The position numbers were made by a program, and so were the translations under genes. Under the pieces are notes generated by a model. It worked only from the letters and a program-made list of their open reading frames with translations, had not been told where the DNA came from and searched no databases. A stretch of 49,970 nucleotides of DNA. It comes from Isoptericola sp. QY 916 (GTDB taxonomy: Bacteria > Actinomycetota > Actinomycetes > Actinomycetales > Cellulomonadaceae). Positions 26,131-44,634 of the stretch are shown here, one piece after another. The DNA lies in assembly GCA_026934365.1 (NCBI GenBank), contig JADHZE010000003.1, positions 1 to 49,970 on the forward strand, given 5' to 3'. Within the stretch, counting starts at the first letter, position 1, and each line of letters begins with the position of its first letter.

Positions 26131-26865
26131 TCAGGCCGCGCCGGTGATCGCCGCGAGGATCTCCTCGTGCGCGGCCGTGGCCGGGAACGACCCGTTGTTC
26201 CGGCCGTGCCGCAGCACCTCGATGCGGTCGGAGACCGCGCGCACGTCGTTGAGGTTGTGGCTGATGAGGATGACGCCGAGCCCCAGCTCGCGCAGGCGCT
26301 GGATGTGCGTGAGCACCTCGGCGGTCTGCGCCACCGAGAGCGCCGCCGTCGGCTCGTCGAGCACCACGATGCGCGGCTGGCCGATGAGGGTGCGCGCGAT
26401 GGCGACCGCCTGACGCTGCCCGGCGGACAGGTGCCGCAGCGGGGTCCGCACCGACGGGATCCGGATCGTGAGGTGCTCGAGGAGCGCGCGGGTCTCGGTC
26501 TCCATGTCGCCGTCGCGCAGCAGCCCCGCCCGCCCGCGCAGCTCCTGCCCCAGGAACACGTTCGCGGTGACGTCGAGGTTCTCGCAGACGGCGAGGTCCT
26601 GGAAGACGCTCGCCACGCCGAGCTGGTTCGCCGCCGAGGGCGACGGGATCGACACGGGCTCGCCGTCGATCTCCAGCTGCCCCGAGCTCGGGCTCAGCAC
26701 GCCCGCCACGATCTGGGCGAGCGTCGACTTGCCCGCCCCGTTGTCCCCGACCAGGGCCACCACCTCGTGCGCGTGCACCTCCAGGTCCACGTCGACGAGG
26801 GCCTCGACGGCACCGAAGTACCTGCTGACCTGCCGCAGCGCGAGCAGCGGCGTACGTCCCCTCAC
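26131..26865 (-). CDS. Single-NBD sugar ABC ATPase (FrcA/XylG-short type)
   Basis: A 244-residue ATPase with one nucleotide-binding domain: Walker A GDNGAGKST near residue 40, signature LSAGQRQAVAIARTL, Walker [21 protein letters not shown] and H-loop ISHNLNDV. The tail HGRNNGSF is typical of FrcA-like proteins. The GTG at 26865 overlaps the stop of the ROK gene (GTGA) and has AAGGGG before it. No permease is in this two-gene unit. The mmsAB importer upstream already has a full two-NBD ATPase, so the partner permease is probably encoded elsewhere. Confidence 0.88.
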   Translation of the reverse strand: MRGRTPLLALRQVSRYFGAVEALVDVDLEVHAHEVVALVGDNGAGKSTLAQIVAGVLSPSSGQLEIDGEPVSIPSPSAANQLGVASVFQDLAVCENLDVTANVFLGQELRGRAGLLRDGDMETETRALLEHLTIRIPSVRTPLRHLSAGQRQAVAIARTLIGQPRIVVLDEPTAALSVAQTAEVLTHIQRLRELGLGVILISHNLNDVRAVSDRIEVLRHGRNNGSFPATAAHEEILAAITGAA

Positions 26866-28076
26866 CGGTTCCCCTTTCCTGTGCGGACCTGGCCCACGGC
26901 GACGGCGCCGTGCGGTCCGTCGTCGGGCTGCTCCAGCAGGTCGGTGTGCTGCAGCGCGAGCGCGAGGGCTCCCTCCAGCTCGGCGCGCGTCCCCAGCGCC
27001 GCGGGCACCACCTCGAGAGGCGTGACCTGCTGCAGCAGGGTCCGGCGGCGCAGCGCCTCGCGCAGCGGCCCGAGGAAGACCTCGCCCGTCGCGGCCAGCG
27101 CTCCCCCGACGACGACGAGCTCCGGGTTGAGCGACGTCGCCAGCCCGGCCACGACGCCGCCGACCACCGTACCGGCGTCGGCGACGATCTCCCGACAGCC
27201 CGGGTCGTCGTCGTTCGTCAGGCGCACGACGTCGGCGAGGGTGAGGTTCCCGTGGCTGCTGCGCAGCGGCTCGAGCAACGCCCGGTCCCCCACGACCGTG
27301 TCCAGGCAGCCGCGGCTGCCGCACGAGCAGATGTTGCCGGCCGGGTCGACCTGCACGTGCCCGATCTCGCCCGCCGTGCCCGCGACGCCGCGGTGCACGC
27401 GGCCCGCCAGCACGATGCCGGCCCCGACGCCGTGGCCGGCGCGGACGTACAGCGCGTCGTGCACCTCGCGGGCGGCGCCGACCGTGCTCTCGGCCAGGGC
27501 ACCCAGGTTCGCGTCGTTGTCCACGAACACCGGCCGGGCCAGCCGCTTCGACAGCACCTGCGCCACGGGCACGCCGTCCCAGCCGCGCAGGATGCCGCGC
27601 ACGGTGACCTGGCCGCTGGAGGCGTCGACCGGCGCCGGCAGCCCGAGGCCGATGCCGAGCACCTCGTCGAGCTCCGAACCGACGCGCTCCAGCAGGTCGA
27701 CGACGAGCAGGGCCGCGCGGTCGAGGCTGGTGTCGGCGCGGTGCTCCGCCGGCAGCGGCAGCACCTGCTCGGCGAGGACCTCGTGCGACACGTCCGCGAT
27801 CGCCACGGTGAGGTGCCGCGTCCCTACCAGCACGCCCGCGACGAGCCCGACGCGGTGGGCGAGGGTGACGAGCTGTGCGCGCCGGCCCGAGCGGATCGTG
27901 TTGCGCACCTCGACGAGCTCGGCGGCGACGAGCTCCTTGACGATGGTCGACACGGTGGCGGGCGAGAGCCCGGTGGCCCCCGTGAGCTCGACCTGCGTCA
28001 GCCCGCCGTGCCGCTTCACCGCGTCGACGACGCGCGCGCGGTTCGCCTCGCGCAGCGACGACTGCGATCCCACCAT
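26862..28076 (-). CDS. ROK-family (NagC/XylR-type) transcriptional regulator
   Basis: A 404-residue ROK repressor with the winged-helix region GGLTQVELTGATGLSPATVS at about residues 23-42, and an actin-like sugar-binding domain with VDNDANLGALAES, GHGVGAGIV, GEIGHVQVDPAG and the zinc-binding CSCGSRGCLD. The final acidic residue of that signature is Asp instead of the common Glu. The ATG at 28076 has GAGAGG about 10 nt upstream; an in-frame GTG at 28094 would add six residues but has no Shine-Dalgarno. It is coupled to the short sugar ATPase. Xylose or another sugar may be the effector; nothing in the sequence decides. Confidence 0.88.
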   Translation of the reverse strand: MVGSQSSLREANRARVVDAVKRHGGLTQVELTGATGLSPATVSTIVKELVAAELVEVRNTIRSGRRAQLVTLAHRVGLVAGVLVGTRHLTVAIADVSHEVLAEQVLPLPAEHRADTSLDRAALLVVDLLERVGSELDEVLGIGLGLPAPVDASSGQVTVRGILRGWDGVPVAQVLSKRLARPVFVDNDANLGALAESTVGAAREVHDALYVRAGHGVGAGIVLAGRVHRGVAGTAGEIGHVQVDPAGNICSCGSRGCLDTVVGDRALLEPLRSSHGNLTLADVVRLTNDDDPGCREIVADAGTVVGGVVAGLATSLNPELVVVGGALAATGEVFLGPLREALRRRTLLQQVTPLEVVPAALGTRAELEGALALALQHTDLLEQPDDGPHGAVAVGQVRTGKGNR

Positions 28077-28120
28077 CGGCAGCCGTCCTCTCACGCCGGG
28101 GAGTCTATGGTGCGACGACG

Positions 28121-28150
28121 CGCGGGGCGGCGGTCGTCCGCCGCCCCGCG
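28121..28150 (-). terminator. Terminator of the chvE-mmsAB operon
   Basis: Perfect 13-bp GC stem (28121-28133 with 28138-28150) and TCGT loop, 41 bp beyond the mmsB stop. It separates the importer operon from the ROK-ATPase pair. Confidence 0.8.
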
Positions 28151-28191
28151 CTTCGTGGCGGGATGGTCCGGCCCCGGCCGGACCCCCTTGG

Positions 28192-29366
28192 TCAGCGCAG
28201 CACCGAGGCGCGACGCTTGTTGTAGATGTCGAACGCGACCGCGAGCAGCAGCACCAGGCCCTTGACGACCTGCTGCATCGACTGCGGCACGCCCATCAGC
28301 TGCATGCCGTTGGACATGACGGCCATGATCAGACCACCGATCATGGCGCCGCCCACGCGGCCGACGCCGCCGGTGGTCGACGCGCCGCCGATGAAGCACG
28401 CGGCGATCGCGTCGAGCTCGAACATGTTGCCCGCGCCCGGCTGGGCGCCGTTCATGCGCGAGGAGTAGACGATGCCGGCCACCGAGGCCAGGACGCCCAT
28501 GTTCACGAAGATCCAGAAGTTGACCTTGCGGACCTTCACGCCGGACAGCTCGGCCGCGTGGCGGTTGCCGCCGACGGCGTAGACGTGCCGCCCGAAGACC
28601 GACTTCTGCGTGACGAGCGTGTACGCGATGATCAGCACCGCGAGGATGATGAGCACGATCGGCAGGCCGCGCGAGATGGACAGCTGGAACCCGAACCACA
28701 TCACCACGGCGGCGACCGCGACCAGCTTGACCACGAACAGCGGCATCGACTCGACCGTCTGCTGGTAGGCGATCTTGCCCTGGCGCGTGCGCCACTGGCT
28801 GACGCCGAAGCCGACCACGGCGATGCCGAAGATCACCAGCGTGAAGACGTCGAACCCGTTGCCGCCGAGCAGCCCGTTGAGGAACCCGTTGGCGATGTCG
28901 TAGTACGTGCCGCCGAACGGCGACAGCGACTTGTTGTCCAGCACGAGGAACGTCAGGCCGCGGAACAGGAGCATGCCGGCCAGGGTCACGATGAAGCCGG
29001 GGATCCCGACGTAGGCGACCCAGAAGCCCTGCCAGATGCCGACCAGGAGGCCGACGACCAGGGCGGCGAGCACGCCCACGTACCAGGGCATGCCCTGACG
29101 GATGACGACGACGGCGCTCACGGCCCCGGTGAGGGCGACCACCGAACCGACGGACAGGTCGATCTGCCCCGCGACGATGATCATCACCATCCCGATCGCG
29201 AGGATCAGGATGTACGAGTACTGCAGGACGATGTTCGTGAGGTTCGTCGGCGAGAGGAAGTTCGGGTTCAGTGCGGCGAAGAGCACGACGATCGCCAGGA
29301 AGGCGATGACGATGCCGCTCTGGCGCATGTTCCGGGTCAGGATGTCCCGGACCGAGTCGATGGCGT

Positions 29367-29370
<4 letters not shown>
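28192..29370 (-). CDS. mmsB: Multiple-sugar ABC importer permease (GguB/XylH type)
   Basis: A 392-residue CUT2 permease with ten or more hydrophobic segments. Family blocks are [20 protein letters not shown] near residue 70, [20 protein letters not shown] near residue 260 and [20 protein letters not shown] near residue 315. It forms the membrane channel as a homodimer in this class. The ATG overlaps the mmsA stop (ATGA, 29367-29370), so translation is coupled. Third gene of chvE-mmsA-mmsB; relatives carry xylose, arabinose, galactose or glucose. Confidence 0.92.
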
Positions 29371-30926
<1,556 letters not shown>

Positions 30927-30994
30927 CTGCGCCCTCGTCCCTCCTTCGGTGGGGTGCGCCGCCGTCGGACACGTCCGCGGCGGCCCCGGGGGCG

Positions 30995-31041
30995 GGCCCG
31001 CCCGTCGTCCGCCCCCGAGCGGGAGCGGCGACGGACGGGCC
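30995..31041 (-). terminator. Intercistronic hairpin between chvE and mmsA
   Basis: Imperfect stem of about 13 bp (GGCCCG-N-CCGTCG arms at 30995-31007 and its complement ending at 31041). Its position between binding-protein and ATPase genes is that of an attenuator or mRNA-stabilising structure, as in the ytfQ operon. Confidence 0.5.
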
Positions 31042-31067
31042 TGCCCGTGCGGGTCATGACCTGCGGA

Positions 31068-32228
31068 TCAGTCGTCCGCCTGACCGGCCTTGACCTCGTC
31101 GGCGGTGTAGTACCCGGCGTCGATCAGCACGGGCTGGATGTCGTCCTTGAACACCGTCTGGACCTCGAGCAGGTACGACGGCACGACCTTCACGCCGTTG
31201 TCGTACGTCTTGGTGTCGTTCGCCTCGGGGTCGTTGCCCTCCACGAAGGACTGCGTGGCCTTGACGGCCTGCTCGGCGAGGAGGCGCGTGTCCTTGAAGA
31301 TCGTCGAGGACTGGACGCCGTCGTCGATGAGCTTGATGTTCGCGATCTCGGCGTCCTGACCGGTGACGACCGGCAGGCCCTTCTCGAGGGTCGGCCCCAT
31401 GCCCGCGCTCTGGAGCGCGTTGATGATGCCGCGGGAGAGCACGTCGGCCGGCGCGAGCACGCCGTCCAGCTTCTCGCCGCCCTGGTACGTGGAGGTGAGC
31501 AGGTCCTCCATGCGCTTCTGGGCCGTCTCGAGCTCCCAGCGCTGCGTCGTGACCTGGCCGAAGTCGGTCTGGCCGGACGGGACGACGATCGTGCCGTCGT
31601 CGATGAGCGGCTGCAGCACCGACATCGCGCCGTCGAAGAAGAACCCGGCGTTGTTGTCGTCCGGCGAGCCGGCGAAGAGCTCGATGTTGTACGGGCCCTT
31701 CTCGCCGGTCTCCTTGCCGTCGGCGTCGAGGTAGCCCAGGCCGCGGAGCAGGGCGTTGGCCTGCGCCACGCCGACCGCCTCGTTGTCGAACGTCGTGTAG
31801 AAGTCGACGTTCTCGCTGTCGCGGATCAGGCGGTCGTACGCGATGACCGGGATGTTCGCCGCGGCGGCCGCGTCGAGCTGGCTGGTCAGCGCGGTGCCGT
31901 CGATCGAGGCGATGACGAGGACGTCGACGCCCTCGGTGATCATCGAGTCGATCTGCTGCGTCTGGGTCGGGATGTCGTCGTTGGCGAACTGCAGGTCCAC
32001 GGAGTAGCCGAGGTCCTCCAGGCCCTTCTTGACGTTGTTGCCGTCCTGGATCCAACGCTCGTAGGTCTGCGTCGGCATCGCGACGCCGATCTTCACGTCG
32101 TCGTCGCCGTTGCCCGCGGCGCCGTCGGCACCGCCGCCACCGCCGGCCCCGGAGCCGCCGCACGCGGCGAGTCCCAGCGTCAGCGCCGCACCGGCGGCCA
32201 CCGCGCCCATCGTCTTGGCGAGTCGCAT
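31068..32228 (-). CDS. chvE: Multiple-sugar-binding lipoprotein, ChvE-like
   Basis: A 386-residue binding lipoprotein. The signal peptide (MRLAKTMGAVAAGAALTLGL) ends in a lipobox LAAC, followed by a Gly-rich linker (GGSGAGGGGGADGAAG). The mature type I fold begins VKIGVAMPTQTYERWIQDGN, with ITEGVDVLVIASIDGTALTS, VIAYDRLIRDSENVDFYTTF and VVTGQDAEIANIKLI, all ChvE-like. The ATG at 32228 follows AGGAG. First gene of its operon. ChvE homologues bind glucose, galactose, arabinose and xylose, so this may supply a second arabinose/xylose route. Confidence 0.92.
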   Translation of the reverse strand: MRLAKTMGAVAAGAALTLGLAACGGSGAGGGGGADGAAGNGDDDVKIGVAMPTQTYERWIQDGNNVKKGLEDLGYSVDLQFANDDIPTQTQQIDSMITEGVDVLVIASIDGTALTSQLDAAAAANIPVIAYDRLIRDSENVDFYTTFDNEAVGVAQANALLRGLGYLDADGKETGEKGPYNIELFAGSPDDNNAGFFFDGAMSVLQPLIDDGTIVVPSGQTDFGQVTTQRWELETAQKRMEDLLTSTYQGGEKLDGVLAPADVLSRGIINALQSAGMGPTLEKGLPVVTGQDAEIANIKLIDDGVQSSTIFKDTRLLAEQAVKATQSFVEGNDPEANDTKTYDNGVKVVPSYLLEVQTVFKDDIQPVLIDAGYYTADEVKAGQADD

Positions 32229-32428
32229 CCTCGCGCTCCTTCTCGTCGTCGAGTGTCCCCCGGCAGCGACCTTCGCCGCCGGCGCCCGGACGCCGAGGTC
32301 TTCCTCGGACGGCCGAGCCGGTCCGCGGTACAGACTGCTGCGTTCGAGTTCCGAAGTCAAAGCCTGGGCGGGTGGAAACCGATAACGATCGTGTCACGCC
32401 CCACCGTTGTCACAGCGAGAGCGCGAGA
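32229..32428 (-). promoter_or_regulatory. Leader and promoter region of the chvE operon
   Basis: This 200-bp stretch has no gene. On the minus strand a TTGACT box (32357-32362) lies upstream of TCTGTA (32331-32336) at 20 bp, a poor spacing. Upstream are CGATCGTTATCGG (near 32377-32390) and two TGTGACA-like elements, GTGACAC and TGTGACA (32390-32416). These could be regulator sites; none is a clear palindrome. Confidence 0.3.
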
Positions 32429-32462
32429 AGGGCCGCGGGACGGCGTTCCGTCCCGCGGCCCT
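32429..32462 (-). terminator. Terminator of the amylopullulanase gene
   Basis: Perfect 15-bp stem (32429-32443 with 32448-32462) and CGTT loop, 65 bp past the stop codon. Confidence 0.85.
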
Positions 32463-32526
32463 CCGGGTCCCGCCCCCTCGACAGTTGGTTCGTACGTCGA
32501 ACACAACCGCGAGGGCGTGCGGTGGC

Positions 32527-38388
<5,862 letters not shown>

Positions 38389-38436
38389 GGAGGACTCCTT
38401 CGTCGTCCGGGCGCGCGGAGGTCGCGACCCGCGGCG

Positions 38437-38466
38437 ACTGTACCGTTGCAGCAACCTTGCAGCAAC
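38437..38466 (-). promoter_or_regulatory. pulA: pulA promoter with tandem TTGCTGCAA operators
   Basis: On the minus strand TTGCTG (38460-38465) and TACAGT (38437-38442) are exactly 17 bp apart. TTGCAGCAA on the plus strand occurs at 38446-38454 and 38457-38465, an 11-bp period. GTTGCAGCAAC (38445-38455) is a perfect palindrome. Both copies lie in the promoter core and resemble maltose-type LacI sites. Confidence 0.7.
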
Positions 38467-38482
38467 AGGTCCGCCGACACCT

Positions 38483-38536
38483 GTGGGCGCCCGTGTGGCG
38501 CCATTCCCTGGGGAATAGCGCCACACGAACGCCCAC
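38483..38536 (-). terminator. Terminator of the fused ABC exporter gene
   Basis: Three stacked stems: GTGGGCG, CGTGTGGCGC and ATTCCC with their complements, each separated by a mismatch or 2-base loop, over a TG apex. It begins 14 bp after the exporter stop and ends before the pulA promoter. Confidence 0.8.
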
Positions 38537-38549
38537 GACGGAACGACGC

Positions 38550-41500
38550 TCAGCCCGCCAGGTGCCCCCAGCGCGGCGCGAGCTCGCGCCACGGCCCGAC
38601 CTCGGCGATCTCGCCGTCGGCGAGGACGACGACGCGGTCGGCACGCGACAGGGCCGCGCGCTTGGACGTCGCGCCGACGACGGTGGTGCCGCGCTCGCGC
38701 AGCGACGCCCACAGCTCGATCTCCGTGGTGGCGTCCAGCGCGCTGGAGACGTCGTCGGCCAGCAGCAGCTCGGCGTCCGTCGCCAGCGCGCGGGCGAGCG
38801 CGAGCCGCTGCACCTGGCCGCCGGACAGCCGCACCCCGCGGTGGCCGACCAGCGCGTCCGGACCACCAGCCTCGTCCACGTCCTGCCCCAGGCGCGCGGA
38901 GGCGACCGGGCCGTCGACGTCGCGCTCGTGGTCCAGGCGCACGTTCTCGCTGAACGTGCCGGACAGCACCCGCGGCACCTGCGCGACGTGCGCGACCTGC
39001 CCCGGGCGCAGGAACGCCTGGGCGTCCTCGACGTCCCGCTCGTTCCAGCGGATCCGGCCCGTGTGCTCCATGAGGCCGCTCAGCGCGGACAGCAGGCTCG
39101 ACTTGCCCGAGCCGACCTGGCCGAGCAGCAGCACGAGCTCGCCGCGCCGCACCTCCAGGTCCACCCCCGACACCCCGATGGTGCCGTCGTCGTGCACGGC
39201 GGTCACGCCCTCGAGACGCAGCCGCTCCAGCGCCTCGCGCGGGCCCGCGGCCGGTCGGGGCGCGTCGCCGGTGAGCAGGTCGACGCCCGCGGGCAGGTCC
39301 ATGAGGTCGGCCCCCGCGGCGAACCGGCCGGTGGCCCGCTGCCACGACCGGGTGCCGGGCGCCTCCGTCACGACCGCCCCCGCCACCACGCCGAACCAGC
39401 CGAACCCGTTCACGGCGTTCGCGACGAGCAGCGCGGTCGCCAGCCCCCACGTGCCGGTGAGCAGGCCCGCCCAGGCCGCCACGACGCCGAGCTGCACCAT
39501 GATCATCGGCACGCCGTCGAGGGCGGCCTGGATCCGGTGCTCGAAGATCGCGGCCCGGACGCGGCCGCCGTCCACCTCGCGCAGGTGCGCGTGCACCTGC
39601 GGGGTCCGCGCGGCGAGCTTCACCGTGCGCGCGGAGTCGAGCGCGGAGACGAGGGCCCGGCCGAACCGGGCGCGAGCGGCAGACGACCGGGTGGCCGAGC
39701 GGCCCGCGATCGGCCGACCGACCGCCGACGCGGCCGCCGAGACCACCATGACGGCCAGCAGCACGCCGCCGGCCAGCCACGACCCGCTGAGCAGCGCCGT
39801 CACGCCGGCGATGACCAGGCCGTTGACGAAGTCGACCCAGCGGTCCGAGTAGCGCACGAACCGGTCGGAGTCCATGGCGCGGGCCACGACCTCGCCGGGC
39901 GGGGTGGCGCGCAGCCGCTCCTGGCGCGTCTGCCCCACCATCACCGCCATCCGGACGCGCAGCAGCACCTCCACCCACCACCGCGGGTAGACGTACAGCG
40001 CCCACGCGAGCGCCAGCGGCGCGACGACGAGGAGCACCGCGAACGCGACCATGAGCGCGGTGGGGAAGCCGGCGTCGAGCCCCTCGACCGCCCGCCCCCA
40101 GAGGAACCCGGTGAGGGCACCCTGCGCGGAGACGAGGCTCGCCACGAGGAAGAGCGCCGCGCCGACCACGCCCCACGCGGGGCGCACGAACAGCGCGTGC
40201 AGGACGCCGCGAGCCAGGCTCGGGCCCTCGCCCGGGTCGGCGAGGTCCGGCGCCGCGCCGCGGCGGCGCTTGCCGCCCACGTCGTGGGACGCCGCCTGCG
40301 CGGCCTCCACCGTGCTCGGCGCCGTGCCCGACGGCGCGCTCGACGGCGTCGACCGGTGACCGGTGAGCCCCGACGCGACCTCCTCGGCGGCACCGGCGCT
40401 CGCGACGGGTGCGTCCGCGGCGTCGCTCGCCAGGAGCAGGTCGCGGTACGGGCCGTCCTCGCGGGCGAGCCGCGCCCGGGGGCCCTGCTGCACGACCCGG
40501 CCGTGGTCGAGCGCGGCGAGCAGGTCCGCCCGCTCGATGGTCGTCAGCCGGTGGGCGACCAGCACGCCCGTGCGGCCGGCGAGCAGCCGCTCGGACGCCG
40601 CGACCACGCGGGCCTCGGTGAGCGGGTCCATGCGCGCCGTCGCCTCGTCGAGCACCACCACCTGGACGTCGCGCACCAGCAGGCGCGCGAACGCGACGAG
40701 CTGCTCCTCCCCCGCGGACAGCGACGTGCCGCCCGGGCCGAGCAGCGTGTCCAGGCCGTCGGGCAGACCCGAGACCCACGCGCCCAGGCGCAGCTCGCGC
40801 ACGGCGGCCTCGACGTCCTCGCGCGGGACGTCGGCGAACAGGGCGATGTTCTCGGCGAGCGTGCCGGCGAGGATCTCCGTGCGCTGCGTGACGACGCCCA
40901 CCGCGGCGCGCAGCCGCTGCAGGTCCAGGTCGCGCACGTCGACGCCGCCGAGGAACACCGTGCCGGGCTCCGGCTCGACGGCGCGCGACAGCAGCGACGC
41001 GAGCGTCGATTTCCCGGAGCCGGTGCGCCCGACGAGCGCCACCGTCTGCCCCGCGGGGACGCCGAGGTTCACGCCCTGCAGCGCGAAGGTTCCCTCGGCG
41101 TACGAGAAGTGCAGGTCGCGCAGCTCGATGCCCACCGGGCCCTCGGGCAGGTCGCGCCCGCCGCTCGGCTCCGGCTCGACCGACAGCATCTGCCGGATGC
41201 GCGTGATGGCGCCCAGCCCTTCCTGGATGTCCGGCAGGTGGTGGATGAGGTTGTCCACCTGGCCCACGAACATCGACGTGACCAGGAACAGCGTCACGAG
41301 GTCCTGGACGGCGAGCGTGCCGCCCGACGCCAGCGCGGCCCCGGCCACGGCGACGCCGGCGAGCAGCGCGGCGAGCACCAGGCCGGCCCGGCGCAGCATC
41401 TTCGACTCGACGACGACCACGTCGCGGAACTTGCGGTGCACGTCCGCCGAGCGCTGCGCCAGGCGGCGGATGGCGAACGGCTGGCCGAGGCTGGTGCGCA

Positions 41501-42149
41501 GGTCGTCGCGGGCGGCCACCGACTCCTCGAACGCGGCCGCGTGGTCGGTCCAGGCCGCCTCCTCGATCACCTTGCGGCGGGCGATCTCGCCCAGCATCGG
41601 GCGCACGAGGACGCCCGCGAGCGCGCCCAGCAGCGGGAACAGGATCCACGCCGGCCACCAGGTGACGCCGGCGACCACGTACATCGGCACGACGCCGACC
41701 ACCGTGCGGCCCGCGCCCCACAGCTGGCGGCGCACGAGCGTGCCGACGGCGTGCGTGTCGTCGTCGACCCGGTCGAGCACCTCGCCCACGGCCTGCTCGG
41801 TGAGCGTGCCGAGCGGCTGGTGCAGCGCCGCGGTGAGCAGGTCGCCGCGCAGCCGCCCCTCGGCGCGGTCGACGACGCCCGCCCACACGACCTGCCCGGC
41901 CGTGTCGAACAGGGCGGCGCCGACCACGCAGAGCGCGAGCAGCGTCAGCAGCGCCCCCGTCGGGTCCTCCGCGAGGCGGCCCGCGACGACGGTGCCGAGC
42001 GCGGCACCCACCGCCCCGAGGGTGAGCGCGACCAACGCGACCGCGGCGACGGGCCCGCGCAGCCTCCGCCAGTCGAGGCGGCGGGACGGGTCCGTCGGCG
42101 TGGTCGTGGTGGAGGTGTGTTCCGCGCGCGCGGCAGGGGCGTCGATCAT
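38550..42149 (-). CDS. Fused full-length ABC exporter with one canonical and one degenerate ATP site
   Basis: A 1199-residue membrane exporter with two TMD-NBD halves in one chain; such halves are usually separate heterodimer genes. NBD1: Walker A with Lys380 (GRTGSGKST), signature LSAGEEQ near 478, Walker B VVVLDEAT with catalytic Glu502, H-loop AHRLTT. A linker of about 80 residues rich in Ala/Ser/Pro precedes the second half. NBD2: Walker A Lys1016 (GQVGSGKSS), signature LSGGQVQR, Walker B LLLADD with Asp1133 where the catalytic Glu should be, and TSKRA where the H-loop His should be. So one composite site is canonical and the other has lost Glu, His and a normal signature. The ATG at 42149 is 50 bp downstream of mdh. 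The cargo is unknown; drug, lipid or peptide export are all possible. Confidence 0.9.
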   Translation of the reverse strand: MIDAPAARAEHTSTTTTPTDPSRRLDWRRLRGPVAAVALVALTLGAVGAALGTVVAGRLAEDPTGALLTLLALCVVGAALFDTAGQVVWAGVVDRAEGRLRGDLLTAALHQPLGTLTEQAVGEVLDRVDDDTHAVGTLVRRQLWGAGRTVVGVVPMYVVAGVTWWPAWILFPLLGALAGVLVRPMLGEIARRKVIEEAAWTDHAAAFEESVAARDDLRTSLGQPFAIRRLAQRSADVHRKFRDVVVVESKMLRRAGLVLAALLAGVAVAGAALASGGTLAVQDLVTLFLVTSMFVGQVDNLIHHLPDIQEGLGAITRIRQMLSVEPEPSGGRDLPEGPVGIELRDLHFSYAEGTFALQGVNLGVPAGQTVALVGRTGSGKSTLASLLSRAVEPEPGTVFLGGVDVRDLDLQRLRAAVGVVTQRTEILAGTLAENIALFADVPREDVEAAVRELRLGAWVSGLPDGLDTLLGPGGTSLSAGEEQLVAFARLLVRDVQVVVLDEATARMDPLTEARVVAASERLLAGRTGVLVAHRLTTIERADLLAALDHGRVVQQGPRARLAREDGPYRDLLLASDAADAPVASAGAAEEVASGLTGHRSTPSSAPSGTAPSTVEAAQAASHDVGGKRRRGAAPDLADPGEGPSLARGVLHALFVRPAWGVVGAALFLVASLVSAQGALTGFLWGRAVEGLDAGFPTALMVAFAVLLVVAPLALAWALYVYPRWWVEVLLRVRMAVMVGQTRQERLRATPPGEVVARAMDSDRFVRYSDRWVDFVNGLVIAGVTALLSGSWLAGGVLLAVMVVSAAASAVGRPIAGRSATRSSAARARFGRALVSALDSARTVKLAARTPQVHAHLREVDGGRVRAAIFEHRIQAALDGVPMIMVQLGVVAAWAGLLTGTWGLATALLVANAVNGFGWFGVVAGAVVTEAPGTRSWQRATGRFAAGADLMDLPAGVDLLTGDAPRPAAGPREALERLRLEGVTAVHDDGTIGVSGVDLEVRRGELVLLLGQVGSGKSSLLSALSGLMEHTGRIRWNERDVEDAQAFLRPGQVAHVAQVPRVLSGTFSENVRLDHERDVDGPVASARLGQDVDEAGGPDALVGHRGVRLSGGQVQRLALARALATDAELLLADDVSSALDATTEIELWASLRERGTTVVGATSKRAALSRADRVVVLADGEIAEVGPWRELAPRWGHLAG

Positions 42150-42199
42150 GGCCCGAGAAGCCTATGCGGCGCCCCCGACGCTCCGCCGCAGAATTTCCG

Positions 42200-43470
<1,271 letters not shown>

Positions 43471-44490
43471 ATGTCCCAGGACATCGCCGCCGAGGGCGGT
43501 ACGGCTCCGGCCGACGTCGACACGGCGGCAGGAGCCCCGCAGCACGGCCTGTTCGCCCGGCTCGCCGCCGAGGCCTTCGGCACGTTCGTGCTGGTGCTCG
43601 GCATCGTCGGCACCGCCACTTTCAACCTGTTCAACAACGGTCAGATCATCACCGTCGCGCTCGCGGGCGGGATCCTCGTCATGGGCGCCATCGCCGCGGT
43701 CGGCGGCGTCTCCGGCGGCCACTTCAACCCCGCCGTGACCTTCGGCCTGACGCTCGCCGGCCGTTCCGCGTGGCGCGACCTGGTGCCGTACTGGGCCGCC
43801 CAGCTCGTGGGCGGCACCGCGGCCGCGGCCGTGATGTTCTCGATCATCCCGGAGTCGGTGCTCCCGTTCGCTCAGGCGACGAGCAAGGCCGAGCTCTTCC
43901 AGGGCACGGCCAACGGCTTCGGATCGCACGCGCCCGCCGCCACGCTCACCGCCGCGGCGGCGCAGCAGGGCGGCGCCCCCGTCGAGTTCACGATGTGGGC
44001 CGCGATCCTCGTCGAGGTGATCGTCACCGCCGTCTTCGTGGGGATCATCCTCGGCGTGACCAGCAAGCGCACGTCGGTCACGTTCGCCCCGGTGGTCATC
44101 GGCCTGTCCCTCGGCGCGCTGATCATCGTCGCCTGGCCGGTCACCAACGCCTCGCTCAACCCGGCGCGGTCGTTCGCCTCGGCGGTGTTCGGCGGAGGCT
44201 GGACGTGGGGCCAGCTGTGGGTGTTCGTCGTCGCCCCCCTGGTGGGAGCGGCACTCGCCGCCCTGTTCGCCCGGGCGTTCCAGCCGGTGCCCGCCCTCGC
44301 GCTGACCGAGGTCGAGTACACGGCCGTGACGGTCGAGGAGCGGACCGCCCCCGAGCACGACGTCGTCGACGACGGCGCCCTTCCGACGGCGTCGGAGGTC
44401 GACGAGAACGAGGGCGAGTGGGACGGGCAGGACGTCGACGACGCCAAGCCCGGCACCGACGAGCCGAAGGGCGACGCGCCGCGCGCCTGA
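43471..44490 (+). CDS. Aquaporin (AqpZ/MIP family) with long acidic tail
   Basis: A 339-residue channel with six transmembrane helices and two half-helices carrying NPA at residues 86-88 (GGHFNPAVTF) and 230-232 (NASLNPARSF). The loop NGFGSHAP resembles AqpZ, which favours water over glycerol. An N-terminal cytoplasmic extension of about 25 residues and a C-terminal tail of about 60, rich in Asp/Glu (TASEVDENEGEWDGQDVDDA), are longer than in AqpZ (about 230 residues total). The ATG at 43471 follows AGAAGGA. A strong terminator follows, so it is monocistronic. Confidence 0.93.
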   Translation: MSQDIAAEGGTAPADVDTAAGAPQHGLFARLAAEAFGTFVLVLGIVGTATFNLFNNGQIITVALAGGILVMGAIAAVGGVSGGHFNPAVTFGLTLAGRSAWRDLVPYWAAQLVGGTAAAAVMFSIIPESVLPFAQATSKAELFQGTANGFGSHAPAATLTAAAAQQGGAPVEFTMWAAILVEVIVTAVFVGIILGVTSKRTSVTFAPVVIGLSLGALIIVAWPVTNASLNPARSFASAVFGGGWTWGQLWVFVVAPLVGAALAALFARAFQPVPALALTEVEYTAVTVEERTAPEHDVVDDGALPTASEVDENEGEWDGQDVDDAKPGTDEPKGDAPRA

Positions 44491-44500
44491 CGCCCCGACG

Positions 44501-44537
44501 CACGAGGGCCGGTACCCGCAGGGTGCCGGCCCTCGTG
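44501..44537 (+). terminator. Terminator of the aquaporin gene
   Basis: 17-bp stem with one G-U pair (arms 44501-44517 and 44521-44537, loop GCA), 10 bp past the stop codon. Confidence 0.88.
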
Positions 44538-44634
44538 GCGTCCGCGCAGGATTTCACCCGCGTGGCGCAGAGCGCGAAGTCGGACCTCTGGTACAAATGG
44601 CGCGCCGCTGGTCGCTGCGGCCACCGATGGCTCG

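Noticed and set aside
38389..41886. Extension of the pulA frame upstream through the exporter gene to a 3119-residue protein.
   Set aside because: The extension is low-complexity Arg/Ala/Gly sequence in another frame of the exporter. A good Shine-Dalgarno, a signal peptide and a promoter all support the ATG at 38388.
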